A DNA stretch of 64,000 bases from Diplocloster modestus (GCF_019042245.1 NZ_JAHQCX010000003.1:310001-374000); one strand, 5' to 3'. Counted from the first letter of the stretch, positions 7,676 to 16,406 are shown. Notes: generated by a model not told the origin, from the sequence alone. A program made the numbers and translations.

Positions 7676-8491
7676 ATGAGTAACGACAAAGGACTTTTGA
7701 GCGGCAGCATCACAATCCTGATCGGTGCTGTCATCGCCATCATGGCTTTGGTACGCGGACCCTGGCAAGCGTGGCTTCTGATAGGGGTATTTACCCTCTG
7801 GGGGCTTTGGGTCGTGCTGATCCTCCTGCTCCCCTATATGCAGCAGGCCAAGCGCCGCCGTCAGCGTCAGCAGAGGGAACGCCAGCTCCATGCCGAGGGT
7901 ATCGCGCAGAACACCTTTACGGTGCCGGAGCTTGAAGGGCCTGTACCAGACGATCTGCTGCTCCGCTATGCCAACCACCGGATTTTGACTTATCTGCGTT
8001 CCTCTTTTCCCAACGCCTGCTTTGAGTGGTGTGAAAAGAGACCGGCGGATTTGATCCGCAGCAACGGCACAGGGCGTATCCGCCTTTACAATGTGGAGGC
8101 GTTCGACCATGCGGACATCACCTTCGGCAAGGATGCGACGATCCGCTGTGACCTGCTCAAAATCGTCCCTCTGTCCAAAGCAGGGACAGAGCAGGAAGAT
8201 CAGGCCGACATCCCACCCAACAAGCAGCCCATCGACCCGCGTATCTGGTACGAGAATAACGGGCGCACAGTCATGGAGACGCTGATTGCCGACCTGAACT
8301 CACGCGGCCACAGCAAACTCACACTGAAAGAGAACGGGGACATCTGCATCCAGCAGGGTGAAGAGCTTGTCCCGCAGGAACATCTTTCCAACTTTCCGGC
8401 AAAGGTCTACTGGCCTCGTCTGGTGGAAGTGTTTGAGAGCAACGGTCTGGCTGCTGAAACAACAGCGCAGGGCATCCAGGTCTCCTGGTGA
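7676..8491 (+). CDS. Membrane-anchored hypothetical protein (271 aa)
   Basis: Two hydrophobic helices (about 9-27 and 32-54) are followed by a strongly basic linker (KRRRQRQQRERQ, about 59-70) and a soluble domain of about 190 residues. By the positive-inside rule the basic linker should be cytoplasmic, so the soluble domain probably faces the cytosol. The start has AAGGAAGG upstream. No family recognised; the DUF932 gene follows after 32 bases and is probably co-transcribed. Confidence 0.65.
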   Translation: MSNDKGLLSGSITILIGAVIAIMALVRGPWQAWLLIGVFTLWGLWVVLILLLPYMQQAKRRRQRQQRERQLHAEGIAQNTFTVPELEGPVPDDLLLRYANHRILTYLRSSFPNACFEWCEKRPADLIRSNGTGRIRLYNVEAFDHADITFGKDATIRCDLLKIVPLSKAGTEQEDQADIPPNKQPIDPRIWYENNGRTVMETLIADLNSRGHSKLTLKENGDICIQQGEELVPQEHLSNFPAKVYWPRLVEVFESNGLAAETTAQGIQVSW

Positions 8492-8523
8492 CCGCCATCG
8501 TCATGAGAAGGGAGTGAAATAAC

Positions 8524-9597
8524 ATGAAATCAGGGATCAGTCTTGTGGAAATGGCACAGGAAATCCAGCGGCAGAACGATTTGAAGGCCGATTATATGCT
8601 GGACACCCGGAGTCTCCGGTTGGAGCCTTTTGGTGGCGGGCTGTATCTCAACGCTTACGACCAATCCGGTGATTATGCTGTGGAGCCGCTGGAGGTCAAC
8701 GCCATCGCACACAGGCAGATCGGAACGCACCTCAAGATCCCGGCAGCCTATTATGACAAGATGCTGGAGGAATACCCCGAGCTGCTGGCGCAGAATGTGA
8801 ATGCCTGGTTCCAGCGGGAGCCAGCTGTGCGTATGGTTCGCACCATAGACGGCACAGCGCGGGCGTTTCTCAGCAACCGCTACCGGCGTATCGACAACCT
8901 CGATATTGCCGGGATTGTCCTTCCAGTCCTTCAGGAGATGGAAGGGATGCACTTCGAGAGCTGCCAGCTCACCGACAGCCGTATGTACATCAAGGTTGTC
9001 AACACCCGTTTGGAGGCAGAGGTCGTACCCGGTGACATCGTGCAGTCCGGTATTATTATCAGCAATAGCGAGGTAGGCCTGGGCTCGGTGAGCATCCAGC
9101 CGCTGGTCTATCGTCTGGTGTGCAGCAACGGTATGGTGGTAAACGACGCCCAGACGCGCCGCAACCATGTAGGCCGTGTCAATGAGGCTTCGGAGAACTA
9201 CCAGCTGTATTCGGAAAAGACGCTGGAGGCCGATGACAAAGCCTTCGCCATGAAGATCCAGGACACGGTGCGGGCCGTAGTAGACGAGGTGCGCTTTACC
9301 CGTGTGGTCAACATGATGCGGGAAGCCAAGGACGCCCCCATGAATACTGCCGCTGTCCCTGGCATTGTGAAGCTCGTCAGCAAGGATTTTCACATCACGG
9401 ACGATGAAAGCTCCGGTGTGCTGCAGCGGTTGATTGAAGGCAACGATCTGACCTTATATGGTCTGTCCAACGCCGTAACGCGCCACAGCCAGGATGTTAA
9501 GGACTATGACCGGGCAACCGCGCTGGAAGGCATCGGCTACAACATTCTCTCCATGCCGGCACGGCAGTGGAGCCGAATTAACCAGATGGCCGCTTAA
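8524..9597 (+). CDS. DUF932-domain protein (357 aa)
   Basis: The body (about 45-330) matches the DUF932 phage/plasmid-related family: IPAAYYDKMLEEYPELLAQNVNAWF, RAFLSNRYRRIDN, VSIQPLVYRLVCSNGMV and NHVGRVNEA blocks in order. Such proteins are common on phages, plasmids and conjugative elements and have no proven biochemical role. GGGAGTG provides the binding site. The following 9639 gene is 41 bases away with its own AGGAGG, and the two probably form one unit that may act on DNA. Confidence 0.85.
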   Translation: MKSGISLVEMAQEIQRQNDLKADYMLDTRSLRLEPFGGGLYLNAYDQSGDYAVEPLEVNAIAHRQIGTHLKIPAAYYDKMLEEYPELLAQNVNAWFQREPAVRMVRTIDGTARAFLSNRYRRIDNLDIAGIVLPVLQEMEGMHFESCQLTDSRMYIKVVNTRLEAEVVPGDIVQSGIIISNSEVGLGSVSIQPLVYRLVCSNGMVVNDAQTRRNHVGRVNEASENYQLYSEKTLEADDKAFAMKIQDTVRAVVDEVRFTRVVNMMREAKDAPMNTAAVPGIVKLVSKDFHITDDESSGVLQRLIEGNDLTLYGLSNAVTRHSQDVKDYDRATALEGIGYNILSMPARQWSRINQMAA

Positions 9598-9638
9598 ATG
9601 GCTGCCATCCATCAAAAAATTAACAGGAGGAATGAACT

Positions 9639-10484
9639 ATGTACGAACAGAACACTTCTATGGTGGCCGCAAACGAGCAGAACAAATTCTTGCTTCCGGC
9701 GATGGTGGAGGGCGACTTCAGCCGCGATGAGATCGCAGAAGATGCGGATGGGCTTCAGATGATGAGCTTCCAGCGGGTGAAGATTCCCGCCGGCGGCGCC
9801 CTGCAGTTTGAAGTTCCCACGGAAGATCCCGACAATCCGGATTATACCCGGACGCTGGAGGGCATCATCCTCTACAACCACTCTGCCTATACTCTGTGGC
9901 CGGAAGGCAGCGAGTATGACGAAGACACCAAACCGCTCTGCTCCTCTGTAGATGGCAAAACAGGGATCGGCGTACCGGGAGGTGCGTGTGCTACCTGCCC
10001 CATGAATGCGTATGGATCGGCCAAGGATGGCGGCCGCGGCAAGGCGTGCAAGAATATGAGGCATCTCTATCTGCTGCGCAGTGGTGAATATATGCCTCTG
10101 CTGGTCTCCCTGCCGCCCACCAGCATCAGGCCGTTCAAGGAGTTCCTGAACAGGGCTTTTGTCTATCGCCAGCGTGCCACCTATGGCAGTCTGGTCCAGA
10201 TCGGCCTCAAGAAAGATAGCAACGGCAGCAATGATTACAGCGTTGCAACTTTCCGCCTTTTGCGTGATTTCCAGGGGGAAGAGCTGGCCCAGATCCGCGC
10301 CTATGCCAATGTCTTCAAGGGGCAAATCAAAACTATCAACATTCAGCGGGCGCTGATCAATGAGGAACAGCGGGCCAACGATTGCGACTATGAGATCCCG
10401 GAATCTGCCACTGCGGCCCCGGCCTCGGATGGAAGCTATGTGGTCGGCGAGATCAACGGCGACTATGAACAGTTGCCGGCGTAA
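9639..10484 (+). CDS. Hypothetical protein with a four-cysteine cluster (281 aa)
   Basis: A mostly soluble alpha/beta protein. Around residues 105-145 lies LCSSVDGKTG, then GGACATCPMNAYGS and GKACKNM: four cysteines that could hold zinc or an Fe-S centre. The C-terminus carries an Ala/Pro-rich linker and an acidic tail, as in SSB-like or annealing proteins. Its place beside DUF932 and near an SSB-like gene suggests a DNA-processing role, but the family is not recognised. Confidence 0.7.
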   Translation: MYEQNTSMVAANEQNKFLLPAMVEGDFSRDEIAEDADGLQMMSFQRVKIPAGGALQFEVPTEDPDNPDYTRTLEGIILYNHSAYTLWPEGSEYDEDTKPLCSSVDGKTGIGVPGGACATCPMNAYGSAKDGGRGKACKNMRHLYLLRSGEYMPLLVSLPPTSIRPFKEFLNRAFVYRQRATYGSLVQIGLKKDSNGSNDYSVATFRLLRDFQGEELAQIRAYANVFKGQIKTINIQRALINEEQRANDCDYEIPESATAAPASDGSYVVGEINGDYEQLPA

Positions 10485-10494
10485 CTGTTTTTGT

Positions 10495-10563
10495 TGCGGC
10501 AATGCCGCATGATACATCATCAAGGGACACCTCCGGCGCAAGTCGGAGGTATCCCTTTTTTAT
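10495..10563 (+). terminator. Small hairpin plus intrinsic terminator
   Basis: TGCGGC-AAT-GCCGCA (10495-10509) comes first. Then GGGACACCTCCG pairs with CGGAGGTATCCC (10524-10556) and is followed by TTTTTT. The next Shine-Dalgarno begins about ten bases later. Confidence 0.85.
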
Positions 10564-10582
10564 TTAGAACGGAGGAAAATTT

Positions 10583-11122
10583 ATGTTGTGTGAAGTACCG
10601 TTGACAAAGGAGCAGCAGGATTTTGCCGCTGAACACCATGGCCTGGTCTATAAATTTCTCAATGACAACCATCTTCCAGAGGATGAATTCTATGATGTAG
10701 TTATCTTTGGTTACTTAAAGGCTGTCCAAGACTATTTTTCAAGGGAAATGTTGCGACAATATTCTTTTTCGACGATTGCTTGGAAGATAATGTATCGCAA
10801 TCTGTCGAACTATTATCTAAGTCAAACACGCTGCAAGCGTAATGCAGAAGTCATCAGCATCCATCTGGGCCTATACCCGGATGGCGTTCCGCTGGAAGAT
10901 GTGCTGCCGGGCCAGGACCGTCTCATGCAGGAATTTGAAATGCAGCAGATGCTCCATGATCTGGCTTCCCATGTTTCTGAACAACAGATGAAAATTGTCC
11001 GCATGAAGGGTTACGGCTATGGAATCAGGGAGATTTCCAGCCACGAAAAAATACCGATGAAACGCATCCAGGAACTTCTTGATGAGGTCCATACTGTGTT
11101 TTTGAGGTTATGCCGCGAGTAA
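10583..11122 (+). CDS. Sigma-70-like sigma factor (179 aa)
   Basis: Residues 10-75 resemble sigma region 2 (FAAEHHGLVYKFLNDN, DEFYDVVIFGYLKAVQDY, YSFSTIAWKIMYRNLSNYY), and residues 115-175 resemble region 4 (SEQQMKIVRMKGYGYGIREISSHEKI). Like the gene at 4286 it lacks the domains of a housekeeping sigma. ACGGAGG precedes the start. It lies immediately behind a strong terminator, so its expression should depend on readthrough or a promoter inside the hairpin region. Confidence 0.8.
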   Translation: MLCEVPLTKEQQDFAAEHHGLVYKFLNDNHLPEDEFYDVVIFGYLKAVQDYFSREMLRQYSFSTIAWKIMYRNLSNYYLSQTRCKRNAEVISIHLGLYPDGVPLEDVLPGQDRLMQEFEMQQMLHDLASHVSEQQMKIVRMKGYGYGIREISSHEKIPMKRIQELLDEVHTVFLRLCRE

Positions 11123-11160
11123 CCCTCTATCTACCACAAACAGAATGGAGGTCGAAGTAT

Positions 11161-11409
11161 ATGACGAAATCAAAAAAATCTATTGTGATGCGCGGAGCAC
11201 TTCTGCGTCCGCTGGTGATTGGACAGGGCGCACTTCTTCATGCAGGCGGTAAGATCTATCATACCTCCCGTGTGGTAGCCATCCACGATCAGTCGGATGA
11301 TATGGTACGCTTTGAAACGCTCAACTCCAATTACTGCCTCTCAATGGCCCCTTTTCCGCTGGCGGCCTGCAACCCGCTCCCGATGGTGAGTCTGGCCGCA
11401 TGCGCGTAA
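11161..11409 (+). CDS. Small hypothetical protein (82 aa)
   Basis: TGGAGG lies about ten bases before the ATG. The product begins with a basic segment (TKSKKSIVMRGALLRP) and continues as a beta-rich small domain (GKIYHTSRVVAIHDQSDDMVRFET) reminiscent of SH3-like folds. No family recognised. It follows the sigma factor by 38 bases and precedes a hairpin pair, so it is likely the second gene of that short transcript. Confidence 0.6.
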   Translation: MTKSKKSIVMRGALLRPLVIGQGALLHAGGKIYHTSRVVAIHDQSDDMVRFETLNSNYCLSMAPFPLAACNPLPMVSLAACA

Positions 11410-11430
11410 AGCGGTTGTAAGAAGATACCG

Positions 11431-11493
11431 GGACAACAGAGCTTGTCCTATATGTTTTGGGCCGTGACGGATTTCCCGCCACGGCCCTTTTTT
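11431..11493 (+). terminator. Small hairpin plus intrinsic terminator
   Basis: GGACAA-CAGAGC-TTGTCC (11431-11448) is followed by GGGCCGTG..CACGGCCC (about 11459-11487) and TTTTTT. The Shine-Dalgarno CGGAGG of the next gene starts right after the T-run. Confidence 0.85.
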
Positions 11494-11505
11494 CGGAGGA
11501 TTGTC

Positions 11506-12189
11506 ATGGATGATCAAAAAACAATAGTAGTGTCCGTTCATGCCAAAGACTGTGTGGACTACCAGTGCCGCAGGTGTGGACAATGCTGCCGTCATATCAA
11601 GGATAGTTTGATGGTGGAGAGCCTGGATGCCTACCGGTTGGCAAACTATTTGCGTGGCTGTGATCCCAACATCTGCACTATAGACGATGTGTTGACCCGA
11701 TACTGCGAGCCTATGCCGCTGACCCAAGAGTGCTTTCCCATCTTCATGCTGAAAACCACGGGGCCGGACGATTCCTGTATTTTCCTGAAGGATGGGTTGT
11801 GCAGCATCTACGAGGCACGCCCACGGACCTGCCGGCTCTATCCCTTTTCTGTAGGACCCGGCGAGCGGGGCCGTGATTTTGAATACTGCCTCTGCTTTGA
11901 CCGCAATCAGCAGTATCATTTCAACGGCGGAAAGGTTTCTGTTAAGGACTGGTTTTATCGCAATTTCCCCAGAGTGGAGAAAGAATATTTGAAACAGGAA
12001 TATGCCGCTATCACGGAAATCGGTAAGCGGATGCGCTCGATCTCTCCGGAACTATGCAAACAGATGACCTTCCAAGTGCTGTTTTACCGATATTATAACT
12101 TCGATTTGGATCAGCCGTTCCTTGAGCAATACGAGCAGAACACCCGCCTGCTGTTAGAAAAGCTTCGGCAATTCGAGTTGGAAAGGTAA
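11506..12189 (+). CDS. YkgJ-type cysteine-cluster protein, putative metal-binding (227 aa)
   Basis: Cysteines are arranged as CRRCGQCCRH (about 21-30), CIFLKDGLCSIYEARPRTCRLYPF (about 86-109) and CLCF, the signature of the YkgJ family (CxxCxxCC, then CxxLxxxxCxIYxxRPxxCRxYP), which is thought to bind Zn or Fe-S; activity is unknown. The C-terminal 90 residues are helical and outside the core family. The start at 11506 is set by GGAGG; earlier in-frame ATGs lie inside the terminator. Confidence 0.85.
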   Translation: MDDQKTIVVSVHAKDCVDYQCRRCGQCCRHIKDSLMVESLDAYRLANYLRGCDPNICTIDDVLTRYCEPMPLTQECFPIFMLKTTGPDDSCIFLKDGLCSIYEARPRTCRLYPFSVGPGERGRDFEYCLCFDRNQQYHFNGGKVSVKDWFYRNFPRVEKEYLKQEYAAITEIGKRMRSISPELCKQMTFQVLFYRYYNFDLDQPFLEQYEQNTRLLLEKLRQFELER

Positions 12190-12198
12190 GGTGCTGTT

Positions 12199-12369
12199 AT
12201 GATGTATGCCTTGGAGCACCTGACCCGTCAAGGGTCAGAGCCTCAGTGGAAGCAATATGCCGTCTGTGCGAATAAAGACCTTTTAGAACGGATTCGCCAC
12301 AGTCAGCCCCGTCCAGAAGAATGGCGTGTCAGGCTATCTGTACAGCAGAGGAAAAAGGAGGCCGCATAA
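12199..12369 (+). CDS. Small hypothetical protein (56 aa)
   Basis: ATG at 12199 (with a second ATG next to it) opens 56 codons ending at TAA just two bases before the next gene's ATG, with AAGGTG upstream. The product is helical and basic at the C-terminus (VQQRKKEAA); EEWRVRLSV and DLLERIRHS suggest a small helical adaptor. Its tight fit between two genes and good codon structure support it as real. Function unknown. Confidence 0.6.
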   Translation: MMYALEHLTRQGSEPQWKQYAVCANKDLLERIRHSQPRPEEWRVRLSVQQRKKEAA

Positions 12370-12370
12370 T

Positions 12371-12811
12371 ATGAAAAATCAATATCAGGAGCTGCGGAAT
12401 CGCCAGCAGGAGGAAGTCAACGCTTTTCCCATGTTTTTTGCGTTCGATAAACAGCAGTTCGCAGAGGGAATGCGCCGGCTCGGCCTGCGCCCTTCCGACA
12501 TGAATCAGGTGTATGCTATTGCTGGCACCGGTGGATTTTACCGCAAAAGCGATGCGCCGAAGCTGCATGAAATGTTTGCCCGGCACCGCAAGGAGCTTGA
12601 GGAGGCCATCGCCGCTGATACAGCTGGAGACAATTTCATTTATGAAATGTTCCTGACTGAACTTTCCAACCACGAATACGGCTATACCGGCGATGTTCAA
12701 GACACGCTTGATGCCCTAGGTATCACTCCCCAATACATGGAGGCCATGCCTCAGCTGAAAGCTGGTTTGGACTTGGCCTGCCAAAAAGTAATGCAGAATG
12801 ACTGTTTTTAA
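12371..12811 (+). CDS. Hypothetical protein, DUF7659-like (146 aa)
   Basis: Starts immediately after the small gene, using AAGGAGG located in the end of that gene. The core (VNAFPMFFAFDKQQFAEGM, IAGTGGFYRKSDAPKLHEMF, EMFLTELSNHEYGYTGD) matches my memory of DUF7659-type proteins carried by clostridial mobile elements, with an extra C-terminal helical part of about 40 residues. No catalytic motif is evident. Part of the 11506-14082 transcript by spacing. Confidence 0.65.
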   Translation: MKNQYQELRNRQQEEVNAFPMFFAFDKQQFAEGMRRLGLRPSDMNQVYAIAGTGGFYRKSDAPKLHEMFARHRKELEEAIAADTAGDNFIYEMFLTELSNHEYGYTGDVQDTLDALGITPQYMEAMPQLKAGLDLACQKVMQNDCF

Positions 12812-12823
12812 GGAGGCCATGTG

Positions 12824-13279
12824 ATGGAGCAGCAACACTATTTCCCACCGCTTCATGGCGCTGTGGATTGTGAAAAATGCGAGGTGCGGGATTGCTGGTG
12901 CCGGGGAAAATTCCAACGAAACCGGCGTGATATGACCCCCGCATCTGGAAGGTGCCCCAGGCTGCCTGACCTCTGTGGTTTTGTAGAAAAGGAAGAACGC
13001 GAGCTGTATAAAGCGACTTTTATGCTCGTTCATGCAGAGTATGGCGTCGGCGGTCTGCATTTGACGCTCACGATTCCCGGTCACAAGAGAAATCGGAAGG
13101 TCTACCAGACCAAAAGCGGGTACTGGTACTGCAACCTGACCAGCGAGAAGGGGTGTCCAGAACGGCAGGTGTTGAATTTGGAGGGCTACCAGTCCAAAGA
13201 AGATATTCTGCGGCACATGAAAAGCCTTCGGACCGACTACTGCATTCTTCGCTGCAGTATGGAAGGTTTCACTGTCTAA
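12824..13279 (+). CDS. Cysteine-rich hypothetical protein (151 aa)
   Basis: The N-terminal third has a dense cysteine set (VDCEKCEVRDCWCRGKF, GRCPRLPDLCGF), suggesting a metal-binding domain; the remainder is beta-rich (LHLTLTIPGHKRNRKVYQT, GYWYCNLT). ATG 12824 is favoured over the adjoining GTG 12821 because AGGAGG sits seven bases before it. It lies between the DUF7659-like gene and the methyltransferase-like gene. Family not recognised. Confidence 0.65.
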   Translation: MEQQHYFPPLHGAVDCEKCEVRDCWCRGKFQRNRRDMTPASGRCPRLPDLCGFVEKEERELYKATFMLVHAEYGVGGLHLTLTIPGHKRNRKVYQTKSGYWYCNLTSEKGCPERQVLNLEGYQSKEDILRHMKSLRTDYCILRCSMEGFTV

Positions 13280-13311
13280 ACTGTACCAAACCACATAAAT
13301 GGAGGATACCC

Positions 13312-14082
13312 ATGAGTAAGCTGACCAAAAGAGAAATTCAGCTCCACGATCAGGCGGTTTGTCTCCTGCAGAAAGAACACCTTTCCCACGAAGATAAGCT
13401 TTTTATCTTTGAAAATTTCCGGGAAGACGCGGAGCACATCAATAGCAAGTCCGGTGCATTTTTTACTCCTTTTGGACTTGCCAACGATTTTACTCTCCAG
13501 ATTCCGTGCCTATACGGAAAGACGATCAGAATTATCGACCTGTGTGCTGGAATCGGCGTACTGAGCTATGCGGCACAGCTGGAATGCAGTGACCGCAGCC
13601 GCTGCTATGCCGATATTACCTGTGTAGAACTGAATCCGCACTATGTTGAGGTTGGTAAAAAAGTTGTGCCAGAGGCCACATGGATATGCGCGGATGTTCT
13701 TGATCCCTTTCTGCCTGACCTCTTGGGCCAATTTGACTTCGCGATTGCAAATCCGCCGTTTGGCCGAATTGCAAACAATTACCGCAAAAGCTACATGAGC
13801 GGCGAATTTGAATACATGGTAATAGAGGCGGCCTCCCGTATTGCAAAGGAAGGTGCGTTCATAATACCGCAAATGAGCGCGCCATTCGTATATAGCGGAA
13901 CGGAAGACCATCGCTGGCTTCAGGAAGGGCGTGCCAGAACATTTGAAAAAAGGACTGGGATTTTATTGGAGTTTAACCAAGGGATCGACACGGCCTACTA
14001 TAAAAATGACTGGCATTGCACCGCGCCAATATGCGAAATCGTATGTTGTGACTTTGCAGGGACAGATACCTCTGCCGCCTAA
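13312..14082 (+). CDS. N6-adenine DNA methyltransferase-like protein (256 aa)
   Basis: The SAM-binding motif I appears as IIDLCAGIGVLSYAA (about 74-88), an acidic residue follows in CVELNPHYVEVG, and the catalytic motif IV is NPPFG (about 147-151), as in gamma-type N6-adenine methyltransferases. No target-recognition domain of usual size and no restriction partner are seen. Likely a solitary methylase used for DNA protection or regulation on the element. The ATG follows TGGAGG; earlier in-frame codons overlap the upstream gene. Confidence 0.8.
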   Translation: MSKLTKREIQLHDQAVCLLQKEHLSHEDKLFIFENFREDAEHINSKSGAFFTPFGLANDFTLQIPCLYGKTIRIIDLCAGIGVLSYAAQLECSDRSRCYADITCVELNPHYVEVGKKVVPEATWICADVLDPFLPDLLGQFDFAIANPPFGRIANNYRKSYMSGEFEYMVIEAASRIAKEGAFIIPQMSAPFVYSGTEDHRWLQEGRARTFEKRTGILLEFNQGIDTAYYKNDWHCTAPICEIVCCDFAGTDTSAA

Positions 14083-14180
14083 AGGAGCAGGCGGTTTGTC
14101 CTCATGAACAACCAAGAAGCCGGTCCCTGTTCTGGGACCTCACATAAACCGCTACAGGCCCGAAGGCACTGGCGGTTTTT
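14075..14180 (+). promoter_or_regulatory. Candidate transcription attenuator with competing stems
   Basis: Three nested options are visible. CCGCCT (14075-14080) can pair with AGGCGG (14089-14094). GCGGTTT (14091-14097) can instead pair with AAACCGC (14146-14152), enclosing the hairpin GGTCCC/GGGACC (14122-14139). The same AACCGC can pair with GCGGTT (14172-14177) to form a terminator with a CGAA loop and a T-run. The second and third folds exclude each other. Confidence 0.6.
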
Positions 14181-14202
14181 CTCTATATGGAGGTGACGAA
14201 TT

Positions 14203-14808
14203 TTGAATTTGCACGAAACAGAATATGGCCGCAGATTTTTTAATTCCCAGCTGCCCAGTCTCATCAAGGCTCTGGAACGAATCGCCGAAAGTCTGTCTGC
14301 GCCCAAGCAGTCCTTATCAGCCGATTTTGTCGCTGACCCTGATTTTCTTCATGATCTCTACTATGGAGATTATGAGCCGAGCGTGTTCAAAACACAAAGC
14401 GAGCACCAGAAGCAGCTTAACCATAATGCTTCAATGGCAGAGGAACTCCTGCGCCAGAAAATGGGCAATTCCCCGGAAGCCATAGCCGCCTTGGAAGCGT
14501 ACCAGCTTGCCGCCGGTGAGTGCAGCAGCATTGTGGCCGAGCAGGCTTTTGAGTCCGGTTTTCAGACCGCAGTACAAATGCTGGTAGCTGGGCTTATACC
14601 GCCTGAAAACAAATTTGCCGCTGAAGTTCCCCTTACCACGCAAGAGCTCCGGAAGATGGACGGGGAACAAGTATTTTGTCTTGACATGAATGAGGAGGTC
14701 AGGGTTGTGGCCCGCAAAAAAGGATTCATTCAAGTCACTAATGACAAAGAGATCCATCTCATAACAGGCTTGACCTTATACCGGCATCGGCCAAGTTGGT
14801 GCCAATAA
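14203..14808 (+). CDS. DUF6809-like protein with C-terminal extension (201 aa)
   Basis: The only start that fits TGGAGG (about nine bases) is a TTG at 14203. Residues 45-125 (DFLHDLYYGDYEPSV, helical EELLRQKMGNSPEAIAALEAY, FESGFQTAVQML) resemble the DUF6809 family of small helical proteins common in clostridial elements. The last 60 residues form a separate beta-rich domain (EVRVVARKKGFIQVTNDKEIH). Function unknown; expression is gated by the attenuator-like structure before it. Confidence 0.65.
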   Translation: MNLHETEYGRRFFNSQLPSLIKALERIAESLSAPKQSLSADFVADPDFLHDLYYGDYEPSVFKTQSEHQKQLNHNASMAEELLRQKMGNSPEAIAALEAYQLAAGECSSIVAEQAFESGFQTAVQMLVAGLIPPENKFAAEVPLTTQELRKMDGEQVFCLDMNEEVRVVARKKGFIQVTNDKEIHLITGLTLYRHRPSWCQ

Positions 14809-14838
14809 AATTTTAAGAAATGCAATGGAGGACACAAT

Positions 14839-15195
14839 ATGAAACTTTCTGAAGACGAAGCAAAGAGATTTCTTGAGCGTCTTTGCCCTCTGCAGGAGAC
14901 GGAACAGCAACTTCTCTGCCCGCGGTGCGGCCACAACGAATTATACTCCGGGCTGTATTTTTTCCTGAACAGTTTGAGCAGATACGCTCATGTATATATC
15001 TGCGAAAAGTGCTGGATGGATGAGGCTCTGCGGGAAATAGACGGCAATCCAGTTCCCCTGACCAGCTGGAACGCAGTTCTTCCTTTTGTTTTGAGAGGCG
15101 AGATTCCTCCATCGGATAGCCCCTGCCAAGACACCAATGCGTCTGCTGGCCCCGCGCAAACCGGAGAGATTCACAATAGCGTTCAGACTGTGTAA
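14839..15195 (+). CDS. Zinc-ribbon protein (118 aa), paralogue of the 22563 gene product
   Basis: LLCPRCGHNE and YICEKCWMDEALRE form a two-knuckle zinc ribbon spaced by a helical insert (LNSLSRYAHV). The same domain, with LSRYADVQICEACGMDEALRD, opens the 232-residue protein at 22563, so the element carries two members. A tail of about 35 residues is low complexity. TGGAGG precedes the ATG. Nucleic-acid or protein binding is likely; no enzymatic motif. Confidence 0.7.
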   Translation: MKLSEDEAKRFLERLCPLQETEQQLLCPRCGHNELYSGLYFFLNSLSRYAHVYICEKCWMDEALREIDGNPVPLTSWNAVLPFVLRGEIPPSDSPCQDTNASAGPAQTGEIHNSVQTV

Positions 15196-15238
15196 AGCAA
15201 AGTCTGACCGTTGTGAAAATTATGAGGCACTGAAAACT

Positions 15239-15919
15239 ATGAAATATGAAGACTATCATCTACCCAGCGGAGTAGACCTTTCTTCCATCACCTATGAGGA
15301 TATTCGCTGGCAATACGGCGTATTCCGCTGTAACAGCACGGGCTCCGGCCGGTATAAAAAGCGTTTTCCGTGGGACGGTGTAAAAACCAATCTTGGGGAG
15401 ATTGAAGAAAAGGACTGGTGCAGGCTGGCGGAGGCTGTCATCGAACGCGATGGGGAGGCACATCTGCTAAAGCATCTGATCCAATGGTGCAGCGAACACA
15501 ATTATATCGGGGCATCAGCCGCTGAACTGCGAAAAGAAGCCCTTCAGCTACACATTGACCGGGTTTTCGACAATCCGCAATGGGGCGGCTACCTTCCTTT
15601 CAATAAGAGATACCGTCCAGAAGTCTGGCGAGCCGCTCATATCGTATATGTGCGGAACGAATGCTGCCATAAGATTTCCCCCGTTACACAAGAGCAGATC
15701 GACCATGCGTACAACGGGACAATCCCCTGCCCACACTGCGGAAGATGGAGTGAATTCATCGTTTTGGGAATCCGGCTTCAGCCGGAGCCACTGGTTCCCT
15801 GCTTGAATTGTGATTGTCATGATCCTGATATGGGCTGTACCATGCCCAGCATTGATAAAAGTTACGCTTGCCCTTTGGTAAGCTGTGATGATGAGCAAAC
15901 GGAGGTGCTGGATGAGTAG
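15239..15919 (+). CDS. Hypothetical protein with C-terminal zinc ribbon (226 aa)
   Basis: ATG at 15239 is chosen because earlier in-frame starts overlap the previous gene; TGAGG lies upstream at a long spacing, so translation may be modest. The body is helical; near the C-terminus CPHCGRWSEF and CLNCDC form a zinc ribbon. It overlaps the next gene by eight bases. No family recognised; probable DNA- or RNA-binding accessory. Confidence 0.6.
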   Translation: MKYEDYHLPSGVDLSSITYEDIRWQYGVFRCNSTGSGRYKKRFPWDGVKTNLGEIEEKDWCRLAEAVIERDGEAHLLKHLIQWCSEHNYIGASAAELRKEALQLHIDRVFDNPQWGGYLPFNKRYRPEVWRAAHIVYVRNECCHKISPVTQEQIDHAYNGTIPCPHCGRWSEFIVLGIRLQPEPLVPCLNCDCHDPDMGCTMPSIDKSYACPLVSCDDEQTEVLDE

Positions 15920-16406
15920 GTATCTGAAGCCGCGGGATCACGGCTATTTGATGGAGGCAGCAGCCTGTGTGAAGGTGCTTGGCGATCTGCAGCGCATCGA
16001 GGCAAAATTTGCCCGTGCGGTGGAGAGAGAAAGCGCCGCCCGGCAGGCTGAATTTGAGAAAGTGATGCAATACCACAGCGAGCGGGAACTCCAGGATGAC
16101 TTCGGATGGGGTTTCATCACCGAGGCTCAATACGACCGGTACCGGCTTCTTTTTCAACAGGGGCAGGCTGCCATGGAGCAGCTGCCGCCGACAAAGAGCG
16201 AACTGGCTCTGCGCCTGGTGCGCCGCATCATGGCGGATATTGACGCAGATCGCCGGGAGTGGGAGTTTTCTGCACTCTCCCCGGAAGATCAACGAGCGGA
16301 ACGGGCGCGGGCCGAGCAGTCGCAGAAAGAGTGGAAGCGAAAAGTCGCGGAGTTGAAACGGAAGCGCGGTATCATCGAGGCCGGCGAGGACATGGAGGAA
16401 GGGTGA
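15912..16406 (+). CDS. Coiled-coil-rich hypothetical protein (164 aa)
   Basis: Charged, almost wholly helical product with likely coiled coils (about 25-55 and 125-155: RIEAKFARAVERESAARQAE; EQSQKEWKRKVAELKRKRG). GGAGG is positioned inside the end of the upstream gene seven bases before the ATG, giving translational coupling. No signal peptide or membrane helix. Could be a structural or adaptor protein; family unknown. Confidence 0.6.
   Translation: MSRYLKPRDHGYLMEAAACVKVLGDLQRIEAKFARAVERESAARQAEFEKVMQYHSERELQDDFGWGFITEAQYDRYRLLFQQGQAAMEQLPPTKSELALRLVRRIMADIDADRREWEFSALSPEDQRAERARAEQSQKEWKRKVAELKRKRGIIEAGEDMEEG

Noticed and set aside
13312..14082. Part of a restriction-modification system
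   Set aside because: No endonuclease or specificity subunit lies nearby, so only a solitary methyltransferase is supported.
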